The notes under the pieces were generated by a model that saw only the letters and a list, made by a program, of their open reading frames with translations, did no database searches and was not told the DNA's origin. The position numbers and the translations under genes were made by a program. Positions 1 to 6,589 of a DNA stretch of 17,231 bases are shown here, one piece after another; the first letter of the stretch is position 1, and every line of letters begins with the position of its first letter. This stretch comes from JAISGQ01 sp045604155 (GTDB lineage Bacteria; Bacillota; Clostridia; Oscillospirales; Acutalibacteraceae): NCBI GenBank assembly GCA_045604155.1, contig JAZUNN010000087.1:1-17231 (forward strand), written 5' to 3'.

Positions 1-58
1 CTGGAGTAGATACATTTAAGAAACGCAAGTAAACTTACGCGGCTGGCAGACCGTAATT

Positions 59-72
59 ACGCGTTAACGCGT
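59..72. repeat. 14-bp perfect palindrome in unassigned end region
   Basis: ACGCGTTAACGCGT reads the same on both strands. It lies in positions 1-110, where I see no gene. The same stretch has a small GGGC-TTC-GCCC hairpin (88-98) and, on the minus strand, a CGTAAG/CTTGCG stem (about 24-39) that pairs fully only if a G-U pair is allowed, which hints at minus-strand RNA. No open frame of note is present. The region could be the edge of a structured RNA, a dispersed repeat or a protein-binding site; I do not recognise it. Confidence 0.5.
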
Positions 73-105
73 TCCGCGAGGAATAGAGGGCTTCGCCCGC
101 ATGTG

Positions 106-129
106 AAAAACCCCCGGTTTTACCGGGGG
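106..129 (-). terminator. Rho-independent terminator of the folate operon
   Basis: Read leftward, CCCCCGG, loop TAAAA and CCGGGGG form a perfect 7-bp GC stem followed by five T. It lies 95 nt past the folK stop codon. The 3' untranslated stretch 130-224 carries no gene, only a GTAATAT/ATATTAC inverted repeat (148-170) and a 10-bp palindrome (136-145). Confidence 0.88.
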
Positions 130-224
130 ATATTTATTGTACAATCAGTAATATACAAACATGATATTACAAAACCGACATAAAATCTGCCCTAAAAATA
201 CCCTGATTACACCACAATAACTCC

Positions 225-698
225 TCAGAGCTTCACAACTCTCTGGTCTGAAAGCCTTTCGAGAGCTTCCGAGAAATCAAGTCCCAGAGCATTTCCTTCG
301 GGGAAAAGCTCCGACATGGGAATGAGGACAAATGCCCGCTCCATCATTCTGGGATGGGGTACGGTAAGCTCGCTGTCAGCGGAAGAAAAACCTTCGCAGA
401 GAAGCAGATCGATATCCAGCGTCCGAGCGGTTTTCTCGCCAAGTCTGACTCTGCCGTGGGCAGATTCGATACCGAGGCAGGCACCGAGAAGTGCCCGTGG
501 AGAAAGCTCGGTTTCAAGGACAGCGGCACAGTTGATATATTCAGGCTGAACATCCTTTACTTCAACAGGGTCAGTTGCATAGAAGGAAGAAGCGGCAACA
601 AGCTTTGTTCTGCAGAGCCCGTCAAGAGCGGCGAGCGCAGCATTCAGAGTGGCTTTTCTGTCGCCGAGATTTGCACCCAGTGATACTATCGCCTTCAT
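225..698 (-). CDS. folK: 2-amino-4-hydroxy-6-hydroxymethyldihydropteridine diphosphokinase
   Basis: Transfers pyrophosphate from ATP to 6-hydroxymethyl-7,8-dihydropterin, the step just before FolP. The 157-residue protein has the family features: an N-terminal SLGANLGDR motif (about residues 6-14), the ARTLDIDLLL metal and substrate motif, and VPHPRMMERAFVLIPM. The length fits single-domain HPPK. The start at 698 is chosen because the reading frame can be extended upstream but without family similarity, while here an AGGAGGG site lies a few bases upstream. The start codon shares an ATGA with the folB stop (4-nt overlap), so translation is probably coupled. It is the last gene of the leftward folate unit, ahead of the terminator at 106-129. 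The function is secure from the motifs. Confidence 0.95.
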   Translation of the reverse strand: MKAIVSLGANLGDRKATLNAALAALDGLCRTKLVAASSFYATDPVEVKDVQPEYINCAAVLETELSPRALLGACLGIESAHGRVRLGEKTARTLDIDLLLCEGFSSADSELTVPHPRMMERAFVLIPMSELFPEGNALGLDFSEALERLSDQRVVKL

Positions 699-1054
699 CT
701 TTCCCTCCTGAGCTCCACAGCCGCATAGCCGATTTTCTGCTTTACGGGAGCCTCGGGCTTTTTGAGAAGCACCGTAACCGCTTTGACGGACGGATAATTT
801 CGGAGAATACTGTCGCATACAAGCTGAGCGGCGTGCTCGATAAGATCACACTTTTTTGAACGCATGGTTTTTTCGACAGTTTCGCATACATCCGCATAGC
901 TTACGGTGTCCTCAAGACAATCGTTCATGCAGGCATTGTAAGCGTCAAGCTCAAGGGTTATATCCAGCACAAAAAGCTGACCCTTTTCCTTTTCTTCGGG
1001 AAATACGCCGTGGTATGCGTAAATTTCCAGATCCTTTATATAAATCTTTTCCAT
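695..1054 (-). CDS. folB: Dihydroneopterin aldolase
   Basis: Converts 7,8-dihydroneopterin to 6-hydroxymethyl-7,8-dihydropterin plus glycolaldehyde. The 119-residue length is typical. Visible family signs are the N-terminal IKDLEIYAYHGVFPEEKEKG, holding the conserved substrate-binding Glu after HGV, DTVSYADVCETV in the middle, and LLKKPEAPV, holding the catalytic Lys. It lies between folP (1-nt gap) and folK (4-nt overlap), so it is translated within one tight message. The residue assignment follows family knowledge. The alternative function as an epimerase is shared by many FolB proteins and cannot be excluded. Confidence 0.95.
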   Translation of the reverse strand: MEKIYIKDLEIYAYHGVFPEEKEKGQLFVLDITLELDAYNACMNDCLEDTVSYADVCETVEKTMRSKKCDLIEHAAQLVCDSILRNYPSVKAVTVLLKKPEAPVKQKIGYAAVELRRER

Positions 1055-1055
1055 A

Positions 1056-1877
1056 TTATCTACCTTTGTTATTCAGAAGTGCATCGGCAATTCTTGCGGC
1101 CTGAACAGCGGCAGGAATATTATGAGCACGTACTATATTTGCACCCTTCATGCAGGCGGCGGTGTGAGCCGCAACTGTAGCAGGGTCACGCTCCTCGGGA
1201 CTTGTAACTCCTGTTGCGGTGCCGAGGACACGCTTCCTTGAAGCAGCAATGAGCATGGGGGAATCGGCAATGCAAAGCTGGTCGAAATTCGCAATGGCTG
1301 CGAGATTCTGCTCGTTGGATTTGCCGAAGCCTATACCGGGATCAAAGCACATTTTTGAAACTTCAACACCTTCGGTTTTCAGCTCTGCCATGCGCTTTAT
1401 GAAAAAGTCCTTTATCTGCAGAGGAGTTGAAATGCCGCCGAGAGGCTCGGTGTGGTGGGTTATGATGCAGCCTGCCTTTGAAAGTGCAGCGGTCTGACGC
1501 ATGAGAAGCTCGTCAAAACCGTTGACGTCATTTATTATGCAGGCACCTGCCATTATGGCACGTGCGGCGACCTCGGGATAGAATGTGTCGATGGAAACAG
1601 GCACCTTAAGCTCAGAACAGAGGGTGCTGATGATGGGCTTAAGACGTGACCATTCACCTTGAGGAGTGACACGGGTATAGCCCGGGCGGGTGCTCTGACC
1701 GCCGATATCTATTATATCTGCGCCCTGCTCAACCATCTCACGTGCATGGTTGAGAGCCTCCTCGGGGGTGAAGTAATTTCCGCCATCCGAGAAGGAATCG
1801 GGTGTGACATTGAGCACACCCATAACAAGAATACGGTCGATTTTAATATGTCTGTCGTGAGCAAGCTGCCAGATCAT
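1056..1877 (-). CDS. folP: Dihydropteroate synthase
   Basis: Joins 6-hydroxymethyl-dihydropterin diphosphate and p-aminobenzoate to give dihydropteroate; it is the target of sulfonamides. The 273-residue TIM-barrel protein shows MGVLNVTPDSFSDGG (about 19-33), DIIDIGGQSTRPG (about 54-66), the SIDT strand, CFDPGIGFGKS, SRKR near the pABA/pterin site and a C-terminal VRAHN. The start ATG overlaps the folE stop by 4 nt (ATGA), with a GGGGGG stretch upstream as ribosome site. The gap to folB is a single base. The protein is complete, with no sign of unusual insertions in the sulfonamide-site loops as far as can be read. Confidence 0.96.
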   Translation of the reverse strand: MIWQLAHDRHIKIDRILVMGVLNVTPDSFSDGGNYFTPEEALNHAREMVEQGADIIDIGGQSTRPGYTRVTPQGEWSRLKPIISTLCSELKVPVSIDTFYPEVAARAIMAGACIINDVNGFDELLMRQTAALSKAGCIITHHTEPLGGISTPLQIKDFFIKRMAELKTEGVEVSKMCFDPGIGFGKSNEQNLAAIANFDQLCIADSPMLIAASRKRVLGTATGVTSPEERDPATVAAHTAACMKGANIVRAHNIPAAVQAARIADALLNNKGR

Positions 1878-2446
1878 CGACGTCCCCCCATAATCAGGTC
1901 TATGGCTTCACTTCTTGTTCTTGCGTCACTTCTCATAATTCCTCGGAGTGCGCTGGTCTGGGTCTGACTGCCTGCTGCACGTGCGCCTCGCATGGTCATG
2001 CAGAGATGCTCGGCCTCGATAATGACTGCAACGCCTCTGGGGTTGAGTGAATCCATGAGGAAATCAGCAATTTCTGCAGTAAGACGCTCCTGCACCTGAA
2101 GTCTGCGAGCAAAGCAGCTGACGATTCGAGCAAACTTTGAAAGACCTATGATAACGCCGTCACGGGGAATATATGCAATGTGACATTTTCCCACAAAGGG
2201 AAGCATATGATGCTCACAGAGGGAATAAAGAGGGATGTCACGAACTACGACCATCTCCTCGTTTTCGCTTGTTTCGTGGAATATCTTGAGGTGCTTGCGG
2301 GGGTCCTCGTGGATACCTCCGCAGATTTCCTCGTACATTCTTGCAACTCTGTCAGGGGTCTCAACAAGACCTTCTCTTTCGGGGTCTTCACCTATTGCGG
2401 CAAGAAGCTCCTTTACCGCAGCGGCAACCCTTTCCTTATCTACCAT
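1874..2446 (-). CDS. folE: GTP cyclohydrolase I
   Basis: Opens GTP to 7,8-dihydroneopterin triphosphate, the first committed folate step. The 190-residue product holds SLCEHHMLPFVGK (zinc Cys and catalytic His region), VQERLTAEIADFL and HLCMTMRGARAAGSQTQTSALRG with the second zinc Cys. The frame is open upstream to 2545, but that extension lies inside the preceding gene and lacks family similarity. The start at 2446 has AAGGAAGGAT at good spacing and gives the usual length. It follows the LCP-like gene by 16 nt and overlaps folP by 4 nt. No folate riboswitch is seen upstream of it. Confidence 0.95.
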   Translation of the reverse strand: MVDKERVAAAVKELLAAIGEDPEREGLVETPDRVARMYEEICGGIHEDPRKHLKIFHETSENEEMVVVRDIPLYSLCEHHMLPFVGKCHIAYIPRDGVIIGLSKFARIVSCFARRLQVQERLTAEIADFLMDSLNPRGVAVIIEAEHLCMTMRGARAAGSQTQTSALRGIMRSDARTRSEAIDLIMGGRR

Positions 2447-2462
2447 TTTTATCCTTCCTTTA

Positions 2463-3464
2463 TCAGCTGTGTTCGCCGAAAAGCGCTTTGAGATAGAGAA
2501 CACCGTCATCGGTGAGATAAAGCTGTCCGTCCTCACGCTCTTCATAACCGCACAGGAAAATCTGAGTTATATCCTCGCCGTCGTTGTCAAGGGCGAAGTT
2601 GTAAAGTCCGGTTTTTATCTCCTGATATGCACCGGCACTTACATTTGTGGAAACTGCGTTGGTTATCTTTTTGAAATAGTAATCAAGATAACTGCTGTTT
2701 TTTCTGGTTATCAGCTTGTTTGCCATGGATGAAAAGCAGCGGCATATCATAAGACGCTGCTCGTCAATTCCTCCGGGCCAGTCGGTGCAGAACATAAGAC
2801 GTGCACCCTCGCTGCCGTTGAAGTCACGTGTGCCTGCAGCGGTGGAGAAATTTCGGTCACCTTTCGGTGAAATATAGTTTATATCATGTTCAACTGTGAC
2901 ATTCACGCCGCCTACGTCAGAAATAAGCTGGCGTGCGGACTTATAGTTGATGGTGGCGGAGTAAATCTCCCTTGCGCCGCTTATTTCCTTCAGCACACGG
3001 GCACATTCTGCCGTACCGCCAAGAGCATAGTGATATGAAAGGCTTGCGCCGGTTTCATCAATTATCATTTCAGGGGGAATGGACATAAAGCACACGGCAT
3101 AGCCGTTTCCTTCATCCCATCGGGATGGATCAATTCGCATCAGAATAAGATGCTCTGCTGTGTCAGCCGTATCATTTGTCATTACAATAAGGACACAGAT
3201 GCTGTCCTTTTCCGAATAGACATAGTCGCCGACCTCCACATCCTTGGAGGTTTCCTTTTTGTTTTTGGAGCTGTTGCCTATGTCACTGACAATACGTGCA
3301 GTGATAAAAACACCGGCAACAAGAACAAATACCGCACCTAAAATTATGAGCACAATTTTCATGTTGCGCCGTTTGGCAACTTCAGGCACGACAGTACGTC
3401 CCCGATGAACCTTTACAGGCTCCATATCAAGATTTACGGGATTATATTTTCTGCGGATTTTCAT
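2463..3464 (-). CDS. Degenerate LCP (LytR-CpsA-Psr) family membrane protein
   Basis: Canonical LCP proteins move undecaprenyl-linked polymers onto peptidoglycan outside the cell. This 333-residue protein has a basic cytoplasmic N-terminus, one membrane helix (about 35-59) and an extracellular LCP-like domain (about 85-250). The fold can be traced by SIPPEM (128-133), LSYHYALGG (142-150), a YKSARQLISDVGGVNV stretch and FNGSEGARLMF followed by GIDEQRLMICR. Signature residues differ: the RSD after the first strand is absent, SIPRD reads SIPPE, and the YxRxR arginines are missing (compare the protein at 7614-8990). Ligase activity is therefore doubtful; lipid or wall binding without catalysis is one possibility. 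The start at 3464 has AGGGAG 6 nt upstream; the frame runs on to 3503 without a better site. It lies 98 nt after the pseudokinase and 16 nt before folE. Confidence 0.75.
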   Translation of the reverse strand: MKIRRKYNPVNLDMEPVKVHRGRTVVPEVAKRRNMKIVLIILGAVFVLVAGVFITARIVSDIGNSSKNKKETSKDVEVGDYVYSEKDSICVLIVMTNDTADTAEHLILMRIDPSRWDEGNGYAVCFMSIPPEMIIDETGASLSYHYALGGTAECARVLKEISGAREIYSATINYKSARQLISDVGGVNVTVEHDINYISPKGDRNFSTAAGTRDFNGSEGARLMFCTDWPGGIDEQRLMICRCFSSMANKLITRKNSSYLDYYFKKITNAVSTNVSAGAYQEIKTGLYNFALDNDGEDITQIFLCGYEEREDGQLYLTDDGVLYLKALFGEHS

Positions 3465-3497
3465 ATTTCTCCCTTTTTCGCATAAGTTAACTGCAAA

Positions 3498-3540
3498 GAA
3501 CACCCGAGGTAGTTATTTACATCGGGTGTTCGGCTTTTTT
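3498..3540. terminator. Hairpin between pseudokinase and LCP-like genes, terminator-like
   Basis: GAACACCCGA (3498-3507) and TCGGGTGTTC (3522-3531) form a perfect 10-bp stem. A run of six T follows on the plus strand (3535-3540), so it looks best as a plus-strand terminator against antisense RNA. Read leftward, the tail is only TTTGC, so it may be a weak attenuator or a message-end stabiliser between the two genes. A second 5-bp hairpin, CCTGA/TCAGG (3546-3560), sits just past the pseudokinase stop. No clear minus-strand promoter is seen in this 98-nt gap. Confidence 0.5.
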
Positions 3541-3562
3541 GATTTCCTGAGGGCGTCAGGCT

Positions 3563-5407
3563 TTAATCCTCAACAATCTGTACAGTGGGCTCGGGACCCT
3601 TGCTGACCTTTACGTTGATGAAGGAATTGATTCCAACCTTGTCGCCGACCTTGTTGTTTACGATACCGATAATGGTACCGAAGGGATATTCGTCACTGTA
3701 TTCCTCGGTCTGGTCACCCAGTCTGAGCTGTGCGTCGGTGAGCATTTCCTGAGCTTCATAGACAGTTTTGCCCGTGATTTTCGGGATTTTTACAGTGCTT
3801 GCACCTGAGCTGAGAACGACCTGAATAACGGTGCCGTCAGGAGCTTCAGTACCGGGCTCGGGGGTCTGTCTGATGATTTCGCCTTCGTCATATTCAGTGC
3901 TTGCTTCCTCTTCTGCAAGGGCGAATATTTCAAAATAATAGTATTCGTTCTTGTTTTTCTCAACGGAAGTCCACTTCTTGCCGACAAAATCAGGAACTTC
4001 ATATTTCTGAGTGGTGTCGGTTTCGGAGGGCGCCGCAATATATTCCTCAGGCGGCTCGATTCTTGAAATATCGCTGCGCTGGAGGAAGGGTTTGAAAACA
4101 GAAATAACAATCAGAGCTATTATTCCAAGAACAACGAGAGAAATTACAAGGGACAGGAGAAGATACTGCCACTGCTTGAGATTTGTGAAAGCGGAAAGCT
4201 TTTCGCCAACCTTGTCGCCGAAGGCTTTCAGAGCAGAAGGCTGTCTGTCGCCGCCTGCATCACGGCTGCCCATGCTTCTGGATGCAGAAACACCTGCATT
4301 TGATGCTGCAGGACGGGGAGTGCCGCTGTATACACCGGAGCGTGTGCCCTGGCCTGAAGGACGGTTTGCACCATCGCCCTGACGACCGTGAATTACAGTG
4401 CCTGCAGCAGCTGCTGCAGTGCCTGCGGCACGTGCTCCTGCAACGGCTGCGCCGCCTTTGCTGCTGAGCTGTGAACGCAGCTCTTCCATAGTCTGAATTC
4501 TGTTTTCGGGCATGACCTGCAGACCTGCTGCAAGAGCGGCGAAAACATGGGTAGGAATCTCATCCGCAAGCTCTGCGGGCATATTGAGTCTGGGCTCATA
4601 TGCTCTTGTAACCGCTTCAGGAGGACGTTTTCCTGTAAGGGTGAAGAAAAGCAGTGCACACATCGCATAGACATCCGTTGCCTTGCCTCGTCTGCCCTGA
4701 TTGGAATACTGCTCGATTGCGCTGTATCCGTCAAAGGTCTCACACTTGAGAGATGTGTCGGACATTCTGGAATCGGGGATTGCAAAGCCTGTTACATGGA
4801 GCTTCTTGTCCCTGCTGAAATAAACGGTTTCAGGGCTGATTCCGAAATGGACAAGACCGATGGCATGAGCGGAATTCATAGCACCGATAAGGGGCAGGAA
4901 AAGAGGACGTGCCTCATCCCATGTAAGTCTCTGAGCCTTCTTGACGATATCGCCGAGAGGTCTTCCGTCGGGCTTTTCATAAACCGCATATGCAGTGTTG
5001 TTGCACTCGAAAATTGCACGGATGGGAGTGAAAATATCGATATCGGAAAGTCTTGTAACAGCCTTTGCCACATCGAAAAAGTCCTGCTTGTAATCCTCAT
5101 AGGTAAGCTCGCAGCCCTCGTTTACGGTGACCTCGTCACGTGAAGTGCCTCTTGAGCAGAGGGTGAGGGGGAGATACTCACGAATCATTACCTTGTCGTT
5201 TTTCTTTGCGTCGTAGCCAAGATAGGTTACACCTTCGCCGGTGGTCTTTTCACGTCTGCCAACCACAAAACGCTCTGCAAGTACAGTGCCGGGAGCGAGA
5301 TAGGGAGCTACTCTGGGAGTGCCGTCAACATATCCGCAGCGCTGACACTGGGCAGTCCTGCCCTTTTTCGCAAAGCAATTTATACATAAATCATTGACTT
5401 CCATCAT
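3563..5407 (-). CDS. Membrane PASTA-domain protein with a Ser/Thr pseudokinase domain
   Basis: Layout over 614 residues: zinc ribbon (C8, C11, C21, C24); kinase-like domain (about 46-313); Ala/Gly/Ser-rich linker (314-395); one membrane helix (about 413-437); two extracellular PASTA repeats (about 468-535 and 538-603). This is the PrkC/StkP plan, which senses muropeptides or lipid II. Catalytic residues are lost: VAIK reads VMIR (Arg76), HRDxKPEN reads HFGISPET (187-194, no catalytic Asp) and DFG reads VTG (205-207). The Gly-rich loop is also poor. The GYSAIEQY stretch in place of APE is kept, as are the ATDVYAMCALLFFTLTGK helix and a PENR stretch. I infer a pseudokinase that scaffolds or senses rather than phosphorylates. 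The first ATG is preferred because GGAAGGG lies 6-7 nt upstream. It is the first gene of the leftward unit from the promoter at 5534-5562. Confidence 0.87.
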   Translation of the reverse strand: MMEVNDLCINCFAKKGRTAQCQRCGYVDGTPRVAPYLAPGTVLAERFVVGRREKTTGEGVTYLGYDAKKNDKVMIREYLPLTLCSRGTSRDEVTVNEGCELTYEDYKQDFFDVAKAVTRLSDIDIFTPIRAIFECNNTAYAVYEKPDGRPLGDIVKKAQRLTWDEARPLFLPLIGAMNSAHAIGLVHFGISPETVYFSRDKKLHVTGFAIPDSRMSDTSLKCETFDGYSAIEQYSNQGRRGKATDVYAMCALLFFTLTGKRPPEAVTRAYEPRLNMPAELADEIPTHVFAALAAGLQVMPENRIQTMEELRSQLSSKGGAAVAGARAAGTAAAAAGTVIHGRQGDGANRPSGQGTRSGVYSGTPRPAASNAGVSASRSMGSRDAGGDRQPSALKAFGDKVGEKLSAFTNLKQWQYLLLSLVISLVVLGIIALIVISVFKPFLQRSDISRIEPPEEYIAAPSETDTTQKYEVPDFVGKKWTSVEKNKNEYYYFEIFALAEEEASTEYDEGEIIRQTPEPGTEAPDGTVIQVVLSSGASTVKIPKITGKTVYEAQEMLTDAQLRLGDQTEEYSDEYPFGTIIGIVNNKVGDKVGINSFINVKVSKGPEPTVQIVED

Positions 5408-5489
5408 ATATGACCCTTCCTTTCAGATGGGGAAAACACTGAATCTGAACCCCGTTATGCAAATGGTCATTTCGTCTGTTTTAAGTCTG

Positions 5490-5524
5490 TACCCGTTTAA
5501 AGGGACTTAATCCTTTAATGGGTA
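5490..5524 (-). promoter_or_regulatory. Stem-loop at the 5' end of the pseudokinase message
   Basis: TACCCATTAAAGG (reading leftward from 5524) pairs with CCTTTAAACGGGTA (to 5490), with one mismatch and one bulge and an 8-nt loop. It begins within a few bases of the predicted transcription start, so it could protect the 5' end or act as an operator overlapping the start region. The remaining ~80-nt leader to the start codon shows no recognised riboswitch. Confidence 0.45.
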
Positions 5525-5533
5525 TCATGTCTT

Positions 5534-5562
5534 ATTTTAACATAATAATTTGGCGTATACAA
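5534..5562 (-). promoter_or_regulatory. SigA-type promoter for the pseudokinase-LCP-fol operon
   Basis: Read leftward, the -35 is TTGTAT (5557-5562), the spacer is 17 nt and the -10 is TAAAAT (5534-5539), preceded by TGT giving an extended -10. The start of transcription would fall near 5527, leaving about 120 nt of leader. Confidence 0.75.
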
Positions 5563-5595
5563 GTCTTTTTGGTAATATGACAAGCTTGTAACGGA

Positions 5596-5630
5596 GAAAC
5601 AAAAACTGCCTTCCTTTCGGGAAGGCAGTT
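5596..5630 (-). terminator. Terminator after the zinc-ribbon membrane protein gene
   Basis: AACTGCCTTCC (5604-5614) and GGAAGGCAGTT (5620-5630) form a perfect 11-bp stem with a 5-nt loop. Read leftward, it is followed by a T-rich tail. It lies 11 nt past the stop codon at 5642 and separates this gene from the pseudokinase operon. Confidence 0.9.
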
Positions 5631-5641
5631 GAAAAATCTGA

Positions 5642-6409
5642 TTATTTGTTGGGATTGGGGTTTCCGCAGAATGTGCAGAATGCCATGTCGGACTTCTGTG
5701 ATGTGCCGCAGACAGGGCAGGTATAGGTGGAAGATGCAGCAGGAGCAGCGGGTGCTGCAGGTGCATTCATTGCCATTGTGGGAGCCGCTGCAATGGGAGA
5801 AGGAGCGGGAGCAGGTGCAGGAGCTGCCGGGGTGTATACAGGCTGTCTTGCGGGAGCAGGTGCAGGAGTATACATGCTTCTCTGAACGGGAGCGCCCATT
5901 GCGGGAGCTGCATAAGCAGCCTTGGAGCCGAGAGCGGCATCGGGGTTCTTTGCACTTAAAATACCGAATGCTGTCATAAGCACGGTAAGAATCATGAATT
6001 CAGGGGTGACGATAATCTTTGCGGGGAGGCAGGAGCTGTTTTCGCCTGCACAGAGGGAGAAGGAAAGTACCAGAGTAAGGATGATTCCGATACTGCCGCC
6101 AATAACCTGAAGTACACCTGCACCCTTGTTCTTCTTTGCCAGAGCAAGGAAAAAGGAGATAAGGGTAAACAGGAATGTGCCGAGGATAGCGAAAAGGGGC
6201 AGATAAATCAGTGCTTCGGCGGTTGACTGATCGCAGCCCAGAATGGAACAGAATCTCTCAGAAAGAGCATCAAGATCAGAGGAGAAGCACAGTATCAGAT
6301 ATTCAGGGACACTGTAGGAAAGCTGCGAATCCACAAACGCATAGGAAATATAGGGGTAAACCAGCAGAAGACCTAATTCAATAATTGCAGCAAGCAAAGC
6401 GACTGACAT
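5642..6409 (-). CDS. Four-helix membrane protein with C-terminal zinc ribbon, unknown function
   Basis: I do not recognise a named family. The 255-residue product has four hydrophobic segments (about 2-26, 67-91, 97-119 and 132-152). Segments 1 and 2 are separated by a 40-residue, Ser/Cys-containing stretch. A long Ala/Pro/Met linker (about 160-226) follows, then a C-terminal zinc ribbon, CPVCG (231-235) and CTFCGNP (245-251). The ribbon pattern is the short treble-clef type common in Firmicute membrane proteins. An even number of helices puts both ends on the same side, probably the cytoplasm. The start has GGAGG 7 nt upstream. It is a single-gene unit with its own promoter and terminator. 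The neighbouring pseudokinase also carries a CxxC...CxxC ribbon, which may or may not be meaningful. Confidence 0.82.
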   Translation of the reverse strand: MSVALLAAIIELGLLLVYPYISYAFVDSQLSYSVPEYLILCFSSDLDALSERFCSILGCDQSTAEALIYLPLFAILGTFLFTLISFFLALAKKNKGAGVLQVIGGSIGIILTLVLSFSLCAGENSSCLPAKIIVTPEFMILTVLMTAFGILSAKNPDAALGSKAAYAAPAMGAPVQRSMYTPAPAPARQPVYTPAAPAPAPAPSPIAAAPTMAMNAPAAPAAPAASSTYTCPVCGTSQKSDMAFCTFCGNPNPNK

Positions 6410-6438
6410 AATATCGCCTCCGATAATTTAGTATTATA

Positions 6439-6467
6439 ATTCTACACGTAAGGGAAGATATTGTCAA
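6439..6467 (-). promoter_or_regulatory. SigA-type promoter for the zinc-ribbon membrane protein gene
   Basis: Read leftward, TTGACA (6462-6467, consensus) is followed by a 17-nt spacer and TAGAAT (6439-6444). Transcription would start near 6432, giving a leader of about 22 nt with GGAGG in front of the start codon. It is back to back with the gpsA promoters. Confidence 0.85.
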
Positions 6468-6481
6468 TAGTTCCGTTTTTC

Positions 6482-6510
6482 TTAAAACATATATCCCGTG
6501 AACATATAAT
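6482..6510 (+). promoter_or_regulatory. Upstream candidate promoter for gpsA
   Basis: TTAAAA (6482-6487), a 17-nt spacer and TATAAT (6505-6510, consensus). If used, the leader would start near 6517 and include the GGGAGGG/ATG pair around 6546-6561. Confidence 0.55.
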
Positions 6511-6529
6511 TAAGGAAAGGTGTATTTTA

Positions 6530-6558
6530 TTGACAAAAGAAAAAAGGGAGGGTAATAT
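6530..6558 (+). promoter_or_regulatory. Downstream candidate promoter for gpsA
   Basis: TTGACA (6530-6535, consensus), a 17-nt spacer and TAATAT (6553-6558). If used, transcription would start near 6565, leaving about 25 nt before the TTG start of gpsA with GGAAAGGGG as ribosome site. It is in tandem with the candidate at 6482-6510. Confidence 0.6.
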
Positions 6559-6589
6559 ATGAGAAAGCATCCGGAAAGGGGATATTATA

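Noticed and set aside
699..818. N-terminal 40-residue extension of FolK
   Set aside because: It is encoded inside folB in another frame, and the ribosome site and FolK N-terminus fit the start at 698.
2447..2545. N-terminal extension of FolE
   Set aside because: It overlaps the LCP-like gene and lacks family similarity; AAGGAAGGAT marks the start at 2446.
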